A DNA stretch of 64,000 nucleotides from positions 1,383,410 through 1,447,409 of the forward strand of contig VZTJ01000753.1 in NCBI GenBank assembly GCA_013397795.1. Reading direction: 5' to 3'. The notes beneath the pieces were generated by a model that saw only the letters and a list, made by a program, of their open reading frames with translations, was not told the origin of the DNA and did not search any database. The stretch comes from Orthonyx spaldingii (Eukaryota > Chordata > Aves > Passeriformes > Orthonychidae). Positions within the stretch are counted from its first letter, which is position 1. Each line of letters begins with the position of its first letter. This document shows positions 13,801 through 25,586 of the stretch, one piece after another. Made by a program: the position numbers and the translations under genes.

Positions 13801-15260
13801 CCTCTCATCTCCAAGTAGGCTATTCTTTTCTTGTCCAGTTAACTAACTGATTGCTAAATGTTTTACAGCCTCATCTAACAAACTGATATGGTCTTTCAAC
13901 TTGCATGACACCCAAAATGATGCAGCACTCATTTGCCTGCTTGTACTTGGTGGTGAGGCCTCACAACCATCTATAGCATTATGCTTGGCCCCTCAGGAAA
14001 GGATTTAGTACTCTGACCAGAAGATTATGTGCTTAGATATAGACAATAGAATATATTTGTTGGATGTACTCTTTAGGCATGTATAATCGGATGCCGAAAT
14101 CTATAATTAAGTGCAGTCTCATTTATTAGGTAGAACCAAATTTTTAGAGAATAGACTTTAATTCTGAGTGTTATTTCTTGCATGGCATACTAAAAATGTC
14201 TGAGTTTTTTCTCTGGTGTTGATTACTTGAAAGTTTTCAAGACAGTAAGATATAAGATTTCCTAACACTTCTGAAAATTGGAATCTAGTTGATATTTTCA
14301 GTTTGGCAATGAGCCACTGCTGTGAAATCACCATTAGCACTGCTGTTTTAAAAAAATGTGTCAGATCTCTCCCAAAATAATTAAAATTTCTATGTAATAA
14401 AAATATTCATTTGCTATGTCTTTCATAATGTTTTATGTGTCAATAAAAATGATATCATAGATGGTCAAGTGGTAACACCATTCCATGAATATGAAATTGA
14501 GGAAACCATGAGGTACCACAAAAATCACTAAGAAGTTGTGAGTCTTGGCATTGCTGCTCTGCTGTACGTAATAGGTCATTGCATAAAAGCTCTCCCTACC
14601 TTGCTGTTGTAAAACCTATTTCGTGTGGACAAAGTGTACCATTTTATTCACAAATGTATGCAGACTTTTATGTGAAAATATGTGAAAGATGTGAGTTAGT
14701 GAGTAGACATGAGTCAAATTGTTTCATAATACCCAGAGAAGGAAAATCAACTTAGCTGATGACCTTTAGAAGCTATAACGTCATGTTTGCTTTCTAAATC
14801 ACATAATGTTGAATATTGTAAATGTTGCCAAGTACCATATATTAAAGTAAAAGAAGTACAGATATGTCTACATTGTACTGCGCTGCAGCAGAGAGATAAC
14901 AGTTAGCTTAAATGAGTTCATCCTAGTACTGGCAACAGCTTAACTGTAGCAAAACATAGCAGTGAGCTTTCCTCTAGTTATTGCTGTGCAGATGGTAGCA
15001 TATATAGTCTTCTGGGAGTTGCAGTGCCAAAAGATAACAGATACTTTCACATGACATTCACTAGAAAACTTTCAATGGTATTTGGCTGTGGTTAGGCACC
15101 CTGTTTTATATGTTGCAGGAAAAATTAGGAACGTGGCTGCTCTCTTAGCAGCTTAGCACTGACACCGTGCTAACAATGACCACTGCTGCTAAACTGCTGT
15201 CAGAATAAATTGTGTTGGGGCTTTGTTATCCATTCTGGGCCAGATCTGCTTTGTTACCCT

Positions 15261-15324
15261 CAAATACTAATTTCACTGTTTAAGCTAATCACCAAATACT
15301 AATTTCACTATTTAAACTAATCAA
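15261..15324. repeat. 32-bp tandem duplication
   Basis: Copies at 15261-15292 and 15293-15324 both begin caaatactaatttcact and differ at about three positions (g/a, g/a and the last base). This is a simple intron duplication; the high identity suggests it is fairly recent. Confidence 0.9.
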
Positions 15325-18300
15325 TCAGGCTGATTTTTTATGAAGGGGTCAATAGCAAACAGACATTGAGTGAAAACATTTTTCCTGTTGTTAGGTTTTC
15401 CAATACAGACCTGAGCATAAATAAAGCTGTGCCAGTGTACTTGGATCTTGCTCCTCTGTCAACAGAAGCTTCAGTGTTGAGTTACTTTTATGCCACATCC
15501 ATGATGGATGGGGTTTACAGTTTAATTAAATCAAAATAATTAAGCTGAAAAATCATTGTTTAGATTGGACCTTTCACAATTTTTTTTTTTTAACTTCACA
15601 GCATTTGCTGCTGCCAATGAGGATAAAGTAAATTTGCCTTAAGGATATATACACACAAAGGAAAAACATTTGGACCAATGAGTTTGCATGTTTTTAGAAA
15701 ATACAATAATCTTAAGAGACAGGATTTTTGTCTTAATATGACAAAAAGTTAGGTTTTTAGTATATGTGCGGAAAAATTCTTTATGAGTTGTTATTGAAAT
15801 CTTAATTGGAAGATTCTGTATAATGGTTTAGGAAAACACTAGTTTTAATTCTAAGCTGCCTCTGCAATCAATGGCTTGAAAGGCTGTTGCAGTCTCTTGA
15901 GTAACTGTGCAGCAGTGGAAATTGGAAGGAGAAGAAGGATGCATCAGTCTGTTCTTCCCTATCGTCTGGTACATGCTGTGCCCTGATCTCCTGATCTGCA
16001 CAAGGTATTCATTCACTGTGTGCCCTTCACCACGATGTTCATCACATTTCCTATGTCGTGTATTGATCACACTGTGGACCGTGACAGTGGAACTGGTGTG
16101 TCACTTAATTCCATTGGCACTGTATGTGATTAAGGGAAGATGGACAGACTATGTGCTACTATGCACAAATTATAATGGGATTTTAAGGTGTTGTGAATTT
16201 CTTTCTGTAAAATTAATAATAATAGGAGGTAGAGGGTGTTTTCACATGCCTACACATTGGTTTTATTTATTTTAATTTTTTTCATCTTAAGGAGTCATAT
16301 TTCCTGTTCACTGCACTGCAATGACTTTCACTGCAGAGCAATAACATTCCTTCAGATTTTGAAGAGAGTGTCTTGATAAATTTGTTGAATAGATTGATGT
16401 AAATATTCACATTTAAAATTATTAAGAATTTTGGACATCTGTTTGTGGTAGATCTCATAGGCAGTAAGATACCTTATACCACTAATAATTGACTGCCACT
16501 TTGAGCATCTATTTAACTGCAACTTGAGATCAAATGTTTTGGTCAAGGAGTTCTGTCATGATACACACAGGACTATACATCAAGGTAGACAGGAGAAGAG
16601 TTACAGAGCTGCCCTGTTTTGCTTAGTAAAGCTGAACAGTTCATTCAAAAACTCAGGAAAAGGTTGAGGATGACCAAGCTGTCTGATGGTACATAGCTAA
16701 CTTGAGTATGTAGTATGTGTGTTCTGTTAAAACTTTTCCTTCAAAGTACAGAATTCTTTAAACTACTTTTATGTCCTAGGCTGGTCCATAGATATATTTC
16801 ACTGTTTTCCCAAATTTAATAGATTAAGTCAAATGATATTATCATGGCAGTTCATATTCCATTTTCACCTACACCAATGTGATGTAAAATCAAGTGGTGT
16901 GCAGTGGTATGCCAAAATTATTGTCTCTCTAATTTTATTTTAACTTCCATATTCTGTATTTGAGCAGGGAGAATGATATATAGTCAGGAAGATTAAACAA
17001 ATTTACGTTATCTCCTCGTATGCTAAGGTTGCCTACTGCCTCTGTTGCAGGAATTTTATGATTTGGTGTCTGAACTGTTTAAAATCACAATAACTTAATA
17101 CTTTTTCTGGATACTCTAGGCAACTATACTAATTATTGGTTTTTATCAGATGCCCTTTATTTTAGTTAATATAATAATTTTGTAATATTATTTGGCCAAA
17201 GGACCACAAAATGCCAGTGGAAATGCAAACAGAATGCAAGAGTTTGATAAACTTAATAAACGTAGATCAGTGTGAATTTATAAAATGATGCAGTTTTATG
17301 CAGAATTATTAAAATCTGTATATTACTGAAATCATCGCTTGAAGACCTTTCCAAAAGTGCCAGGAACGATATTATATGTGTATTTTTAACCTTTATACAG
17401 ACAGCAGGAGCACTGTCAACTGAATTTGCATCTCATAGCAGGAACCAACACCATTGCCTTCTGCATAATGAAGTATCAGAATAACAATAAGTTACCTTGT
17501 CAGATGAAATTTTCTTTTTGAACTATATAGAGCAAGTAATTTTATCATTAACAATTCAGTAGCTACTTAACAGATTTGTTACACAAGATAATTTTTAATT
17601 GTGGGGCCTGAGCACATATGTTGATAATCCTATGCCTATTTTCAATTGCATGAAACATTCCCTATGACAAGGACAACACACTTTGTGTTAACCAGTCTAT
17701 TCATGTCTTTAGTAAAAAAATGCATCCTGAACTTGCGGTAATAAATGTTGATATTTTTCTGATTTGTTTAATAATTTTCAGATCACAATAAGACACTACA
17801 TTTGTTAAAATGTCCACATATTTCCTCTCCAAAGCTCTTCCATAAAAATCTGTGTGGGAGAAAGTCTGATTGGACTAAGCTTGTATGGGAAGCCAGGTTT
17901 GCAGGAAGATGCAATAGATGCTGTTAATATATTGAGATAAGCTTTAGGATAAAGAAAATTTTATGTGCTAAAATAATTACCCAATTTTTGAATTATAACA
18001 CTTTAATAATCAGTACTATTCCAGCTACGAACTATGCAACAGAGATCACTTACAAAAATAGAACAAGATTATCAAATAATATAAAACATATCTTGCATTT
18101 ACAGAACTCTTTTTCTCCTGCAAAATTTATTGAAACTTTTAAAAACAGGCCAAACAATTTGCCTTCTCCCACTTCACACTGAGCCAGGAAATGTTCATCC
18201 TGAAGGAAATTTGGTCCAGAATCCACAGTGTCACAGCTAGTATTCATAATGTCACAGAGATGGTAATCATATATCCCAAGATTGCTCAATGAACCATCAT

Positions 18301-19094
18301 ATTTGTGAACAAAGAGAAGGTTGGCAGGAAGTGCACAGATTTAATCCAAAAATCATTTAAATTTTAACTGATTTCCAATTGACTTTAATAGAATTTGGAT
18401 TTATTTTTGCTGGGAAGGCATACATGTAGAAAGTCCTGAGCTTGAATCTTCTCAGTGAACACATGTCCATGTGAGCTATGTGGAACTCTAGCTCCATTTG
18501 GAACACTAAGTTTATGTCTTTAAGATCACTTATCCTTCTAAACATTATTCTGTATGGTAACAGTGAAACCCCTGCACAGTGCATGACATGTTAGTATTAA
18601 TCTGTTAATGTGTGAAATAGTGTATTCATATCTAACTGCTTTAGATTCTCTGCTTTTGTTACTCCTTTACAAATGCTTGAAAGTATGGTAAAAGAGATGA
18701 AAGCTTCAGGTTCAAATAGCTTTAAAATAAATCTATATTTATGCTAAAACATCTATGTTTCCAGTCAAGCCATGTTTGGACTGCTACATACCACTTATTT
18801 TGTACTGCCTCTCAGGAGAGAATCATCTTGGGAGCTATTATCCCTGTGACAGAATTGTCTGCATTTCTGTACAACTGTACAGCTCTGTATAATGCCTGAT
18901 AGAGATATTTTAGAACAACTGACAAAATGTGTAGGCTGCAAAAGTATGTTGAATATTATTTGTAACTACTTAAAAAATCTCAAAATTTTACATGGATTAT
19001 GGTACAAGTATTAGTGATCATGAATTACATTGAACTTCAACAAGTATTTTAGACTTAATTTCAGCAAGTGATTATTAATTATAATTATTATTAT

Positions 19095-19117
19095 ATGAAT
19101 GATTATTAATCATTCAT
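19095..19117. repeat. Perfect 23-bp palindrome with homeobox-like cores
   Basis: Arms ATGAATGATTA and TAATCATTCAT flank a single T, giving 11 perfect pairs. The sequence just upstream (from about 19068) carries related gattattaat and attattatta strings. ATTA/TAAT cores resemble homeodomain or POU sites, but such cores are common in AT-rich DNA, so function is not implied. Confidence 0.7.
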
Positions 19118-21797
19118 TGACAACAATCTGGTAAATTCCCATTGATGACAATGGGATACATTTTGCATATCATTATCATTATGTCTGGAACACAAGTCTA
19201 TATTTTTGACACTATTTGTGGGTTTTTATCATCAGTTGTGTTCTAAATCAAAAAGGTTCCATATTCACTGTTAGGAAGAAGTACCTCAGTATATAGGAAC
19301 CGAATAGACTGTAGTAATATGTTGATAATTAATTCATCATTTGTAGATAGGGATACTAAAGCTGAATAGAGGGCTCTGTAATCAACAAGGAATAGTATTA
19401 AATATGTAAACCACAGATCATACACTCTGATATTGAACGTAAGGTGCCATAAAATAAAAGAACAAAGTTGATGCAATCTGTATTGTCTATTTATTCATTT
19501 GGTTATGATTGATGGATATAGAACAAAGAGTTTCCTAGTAAAAAATGCTTATGTATCTACATGTAGTGACTCTGAAATCTGTACCTTGAGGACAAAGAAA
19601 GGTCACCAATCTCTCCAACTCCTAGTTCTTTGTCAAAAATGGACACAGTTAATGAGGTTTGTTTGGTACAGCACAAATTCTCAGACACAGATAGAGATCC
19701 TTTCAATGGAAACAAATTTGTTTGGCTTTACCAGGTTACTTAGCGATTAATAATAGCCTTGAGATGCAGGTCAGAAAGGTCATCGTCCCCGCTTGCCAAC
19801 ACAATCTAAAATGTGCAGCTACTCTGGCTCTGTAGGCTTTGAGGCCCCGGAATGCTATGCATAAAGTAAAACAGGCTATTTTCCAACTACTTTTTTCATA
19901 TTAATAAGCAATTTTCAAGAGAAGGGTGGCAAAATGGGGGCCATGCCACTCTAAGTAATTCATTTATTTTGCAATTTAATCTTATGTTGGAAAAAAATTA
20001 CACTGCTGCAAAAGCATAGCATGGTGATTTTTAAACGTCAGTGTGCTTCATAAGTAACCTTGTATGAAATATTGTATTAGCAACCTCTAACAGTAAACTG
20101 CAACAAAAAATATTTTCAGAGATTCAAAAATACCTATGCGTCTTTTCTGATCTGTATTTCCTTTTCATTCTATTTCTCTTTTGCAGTTAAAATAAAATGT
20201 TTAATTACTTAATACTTTACAGATTTTAATTGATAAAATCTTGAGATATAGCATGAGACAAAAGTTCTACATTGCAACTTATATTTAGGAATGTGATTTC
20301 ATAGTGTTGATATTTATAAAGCAATTATTGCTCTTCCACATATTTTGGTGAACTAATTTAATGATAATTAAAATATTAAGAGTAAGTCTGAGTCACAATC
20401 TTTAAAACACTTTCAGGAGCAATATGAATTTTCCATGGCATTATTAATATCAGCAAACTTATCCATGTGCATATTTTGACATGATTTGACCCATGTCCTC
20501 ACAGTGTCTTATTTCATACTCATTGAAACAACTGAGACTATCAATGTGGAGCTCTCTAAATAGTCTGTTTTGCAGGAATATTTGAATCATCCAGCTATGA
20601 GAATAACATTTTCTTCTTTTTATTTTATCATATATACACATATAAAAAAAAATAAAGACTAGAATTTACTCAATTAACTTTTTAGCAATCTAAACGCTTG
20701 ACTGAATATGTTTGGTGTCTTTGGCACACAGGTTAATTTGAACTAACCACTTTGTAATAACAAAAATAACAAATGTTAATCAAACTAACCTTTTCTAACT
20801 GGGTCAAAGAATTCTATACACATGCACTGTGCACAATAGCACAGAATTCTGTTTCTTATAGGACATTAATTCACTCCACTGTTTGCATAATTTATGGCAA
20901 GCCTGGCTCTGAAAAGAAAAGAGCCATTGAGGAGGAAGTCTATGCCCATTTTCTGTTCAAGTTTTCCTCTAAACATTCAGTTGAAATCATGAGTTTTCTC
21001 AATTTTTTGAAACCTAGTATTAGGTATAGTTCCATATTTCTTTTATGCTGAAAGGGCGTTCTACACGGGCTCACACATTTAGATGACTCCATGTGTTTGC
21101 ACACCTCTGTCATGCAGTGCTTCATGAAGCAGTTTCATTCCTGGTTCTTGTGGTGGCCTGTACAGCTCCCATCAACCAGAGCAGAAATGACCTGTGCAAG
21201 AAGCCCAATGCCATGGAAACTCCTCTTAAGGACAATGCATGCATGAAAGGTTCCCATCCAGTTTTTCTCTCTGCCTACTTTCTCAACCACACAAAAGGCT
21301 CAAGGATCTAGGAGTGAATATCATCTCTTATCCCATGTCTGCTATCATCTCTCATTCCATAAAATCTCCCTTGTCTGCAGATCAGGAGGTGTTGCAAGGC
21401 ACTTGCTGAAACATAAGTGAACAACTTTTATTTTTAAACCATTTGAAGGAAAATCACTATACTCTAATAGCTTCCACTTAGAGAAATTCAAAGTAAAATG
21501 AATTTTACTTAAAGGCAAATGAAAGGACTTACATGAACATTATTTTATCAAGCTGTAAGCAATGTGAATCTATATACTGTTACTACTTTTGATAACTTTA
21601 ATACTGTTTCTTCATAGTTATATCCATGTAGTACCCTGCTGCTGTGGAACTGAAAGAACAGTAATTTTACATTCCAGTGGTGTCAGCATACTGCTAATAT
21701 ATAAGAACAGAACAATGTGAAGCTGTGAAAGAGTTAAATAGAACACTAGCATGTCTTTTGTTGTTATAATATAGTTAGCAGACTTATTTTATTACAG

Positions 21798-21921
21798 GAG
21801 TGAACTTCAAGAGTACGCAGATATGAAGGAAAATGAAGAGAAAATGAAAGACCTAGAAAAGAAAGAAAAGGAAAAGAAATACCAAGCCCGAAAGATGCAT
21901 TACCTCCTTAGCACTCAGCAG
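21798..21921 (+). CDS. SPATA17: SPATA17 internal exon B: Lys/Glu-rich helical segment
   Basis: The first base completes an Arg codon with the previous exon; 41 full codons follow and the exon ends in phase 0. The product begins SELQEYADMKENEEK, continues as a strongly charged Lys/Glu stretch (KDLEKKEKEKK) likely to form a single helix or coiled coil, and ends YQARKMHYLLSTQQ. The QARKMHYLLST string is a clear SPATA17 signature. The acceptor ttattttattacag is good. The donor is cag|gttggt, with T rather than a purine at +3, so it is weaker than the others. A nearby alternative (g|gtagac, four bases on) would break the frame with the next exon, so I keep 21921. The helix may act as a spacer between the IQ region and the Pro-rich C-terminal half, which is inference. 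Confidence 0.93.
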
Positions 21922-24352
21922 GTTGGTAGACCTGTCCCTGACAGCTCATGCAAACCACTTGGGCCCCCAGCCTGACAGAGATAAACTAGCAGGCTGAATG
22001 GGACATGACTTGTTGAAAAGATATCACAAAGACACTACTTCGAGTTCAATTTAGTGCTTTTCTATAGGCAAGAGCAGGTACCATGACTATTCTGTGACAG
22101 TAGCTCATAGAGGCAGCATCAGCACTGCTGGCAGAAAGAGTCCAAGTCAGCAGTTTGATCTGCCACTGTGATAACACAACATGAAGGGCATAACCTCGCT
22201 TTAAAAACTCATTTTGACTGGCTTATTGTTGTGTTGTTGCACTTGTCAAGAACTAACAAGTTATTAAGCTGAGAAGGGATTTCATTTTTTTCCCCCTTTT
22301 TTAATTGAGCTAATGCTTGGGTTGGTGCAGTGTTCTGCTTGTTTTTAGGATAGATTGTAAATGTGGGTTTTCAGATAAAGCTTTTCTTAGAACTTCCTGA
22401 ATCAGCTTATTTAGCATGATTGTTTTCTCTGAAAAATGTCTCAAAAATTTTAAATATTTTTTATTAATTTGTTTTGTATCGATATTACTGGTATATTTTT
22501 CCAAGCTTTCTTATGCAAGCTGCTTTAAATAGGCAGGTAAATATGCCAGTAGGAATATCTTATGTAAAACTGATATAATTGGTAAAGCTTGTGGGTCTGC
22601 CTTTTTTTTTAGTCCCCTTTTGTGAACTTTCATTACAAAAAAAGGATTTTGTCTCCATAAGTGTTTGGTGACTGGTTGTTCTTCAAGTGGATATGGAATT
22701 AATGTGAAATATTAGTATGAACTAAATGCTTGATTTTTGTAAGTTGTTAATCTCTGTGCAAGAACAGCTAATCCTAAAGAATGCAGGAAAACTACCATGA
22801 CACTTAATGACAAAATATTTAATTTTCCCTTCTGTTTGGGAATCATTTGTGATCTAGCCTGTAGATAGAAATATGGTTTGATTAACTGGATAATCAGTTA
22901 TGAAAACTCAATGTGTAAATCAAGTTTAAGTAATTTTTTTTTTAAAGCATAGCATAATATAAATAAAGAATAGCCTAAAAGGTTTTCTCAGTGGCTATTA
23001 GACAAGGAAGCTAGTTAATGTCTGAAATTAGCTCACTCTAATTTACTTTTCCACATGTAGATCTGGGATGTTAAGAATAATCTGCACAGTATTTTTTATG
23101 GTTTTAAACTCTAGAAAATTGAGAATTCTTGTTTTGAAGAGTACAATTTGTGTAAACAAATGCATAAACATTAACATGCTTACCGGGAGCACAGAAATTG
23201 TCGGGTTAGAGACATTGAGTGACTTGTGGTCTAATAAAATTTTGGTAAGCTCAGGTCACCTCTAATGATACAGGCATATAAAGTTGTAACACTTTTTAAG
23301 GCATGGCAAGTAGTTCCTCATTTCAACCATCCACCTGGAGGACTGCTGGTGGAGGGCAGCTGTAACTGCTATGTTCTGATGACTTTCGGTTACTGATTTT
23401 ACAGAATTAGAATTTAGCTACCAGTATTTTGCAGAAAAAAAAAAAAAAAGCTTGGTTTTGTTTGCTGAGATGGTTTGCGAATACTGAGACTCAGAGACCA
23501 CAGAATTTTTTCTTTGTCACAGAAATGAGCTCCAAGAAACACCCTCTTTTGCAGGTAGTATTTCAAAACATAAATAAGTGTAAATCAATGCAAATCCTAC
23601 AGACAATCTGAAAACCAGTAAAGATATATTTGAAGTTAGCTACTTACTGCAGTCAAAGTCTGTATTCCACAATTGCACATAGTTGTTGAATATGGTGTCT
23701 TGCTAAGATACAGGACAAATTATTTCCATGCAGAATTTACTGGTTGTTACTCTGTGTCTGACATTTTACTCTCTAAATGTCTGGTCTTCTGATCTGACTA
23801 CATCTACATCTTGCTGTTTTCAAAGAATAGTTACTTGGATTATTGAGCAAGGACCCTTCATGTCTCAGTTGAAACAGGCAGCAAAAGTCAACACTTTTGA
23901 GTGAGTTAAGGAAAACATATAATTTGTAAGCAGGGCACATAGCAAATGAAAAGAGTACATGGATGAGCTGGATTTATTGTAGAGTCATGCATTAGCCAAC
24001 CCAGTAAGTTACAGAGATAACCTGCCAAAATTTGGTTCTCCTCCCCTTCCTGCCATACATAATGAGGTGCAGTGGTGGAGCTGAACCATCTCATGCATCA
24101 AGGCTACAGGTGTTCAGATAGGTTATATGGACAGCATTGAAAAATCTATATTTGCAATAATTGTTTCAAATATATACTATAGTTTGGAATCTTGTTTTAA
24201 TACAGGCAAAAAGGGTGAGAAAAGGGTGTTTACTTATTGACAGAAAAGAATTAAGAAGTTGTTGCTCTTCAATTTTTGTAAAGAAAGGCGTGTCAAGTTT
24301 CATTCTCTGCTCCCTACAAGCTGAAGCCCACAACAACATCTCAGAAGTGTGT

Positions 24353-24419
24353 TTATATATCTATATATCTACATATCTATATCTGTATCTTCATCTATGT
24401 CTGTCTCTTTATCTACATA
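24353..24419. repeat. Imperfect ATCT tetranucleotide repeat
   Basis: About 67 bases are built from tatctatatatctacatatctat-like units, grading into atctgtatcttcatctatgtctgtct. This is a decayed microsatellite in intron sequence. Confidence 0.85.
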
Positions 24420-25566
24420 CGAGGTGTACCCATTCCTAATTGCTAACATTGTTTTACATTTCAAGAAGTAAAGCTGAAGAATGTGAGTGTTGGGAATGTA
24501 CAGGGGTGTCTGGTATGGACGTAATAACATGGCCTATGATTAAGTGAATGTTTTGTCCTTTTCATGATTAACTTGCTATTCAAGCATTTATTTCTTTTAT
24601 AAACTGTTACTTTTATAAAGAAAAAACACTTTCTGGTTGCTTATTACAAGAGATTCCAATGTAAAATACAGCAAAAAATAAATCTATGAGGTGGTAACTG
24701 TGGGATTTCCAAATCAAATTCCATTTTAAAAACAAGATTCTCTATATTTCAGATTTGAAAATTTTTATATAACACAATAATTTTCTTATGTGTTTTTTAC
24801 CTTATCAGTCTGATAAATTTTGACCTTAGGATGAACATGATAAAAATTATATGTTTAGCAAGTATTTGGTTTTATTAAGAATATTTCTTGCCATTTCCTA
24901 TTTGTAACATGATTTGTTTTCATTGCTTTTACCTGTTTTCTCGTGAACTGAATTGTGATTTCTTATTGAGACATGAAACTTGTAATAATTAAGTTTTTCT
25001 TATTAGTCCAGAATCACAGTGTGCTATTTCCACTACAGTGGTAATGATCCTTTTTTTTTCAAGTTGTCATTAATAAATGAACTACTTCTTAAATGTGGTT
25101 TTCCATTATAAACAAGTTTACCTATGCAGATTATTATTCTATATCCCTGTCGTTCCTCCTTCTGTATTAACAACCTTGAGTATAATTGAATAGGTTCTTA
25201 CTTCTGCTCTTTGTCATATTTTCAAGGCCGACATTTGTAGTAAGGGCCATCCCCTGCCAAGTGCTGACAAATGACCTTTAAAGTCAACGATGGAGAGAAG
25301 CACTGAATACATTCATGGCACTTTGTAGAAGTGGGAATTAAGAGCCCACTTGTGTTAAAATATGTGATTGTATGATTCCTGTCATGGGTATTTCCAAACT
25401 TCCAAGAAATTTTGCAGTTGGTCTTTGTCTTACAATGGTGATTGGAGTCAGGAGTATGACAGTTGAAATCCAGAGATCCAGTATTGAGCTAGAATGCAGA
25501 CCTGTATTGTTTTCAGTATCTGCTGACAGAGCGTGCAGCAATGCTGAGGTGATTCTGTGAGTCGGA

Positions 25567-25586
25567 GCAGGTGCATCAGCACCTGC
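25567..25586. repeat. Short hairpin with paired E-boxes
   Basis: GCAGGTGC and GCACCTGC form a perfect 8-bp stem around a 4-base ATCA loop. Each arm contains an E-box core (CAGGTG / CACCTG) of the kind bound by Snail/ZEB or bHLH factors. The surrounding 80 bases are somewhat richer in G+C than the intron average. A regulatory role is only a possibility. Confidence 0.5.

Larger units (their letters stand above)
4607..21797 (+). other. SPATA17 intron A-B (about 17.2 kb)
   Basis: This intron is bounded by gtaaag at the 5' side and ttattttattacag at the 3' side. It is AT-rich throughout, with no second gene, no LTR and no CR1 that I could recognise. Identifiable structure is limited to small local duplications (7855-7884, 7937-7990, 10770-10825, 15261-15324), a perfect 23-bp palindrome (19095-19117) and short homopolymer runs. 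Open frames such as 6509-6892 and 15907-16275 on the plus strand lack any recognisable domain and have no good splice context, so I treat them as chance. Enhancers or ncRNAs cannot be judged from one sequence. Confidence 0.8.
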
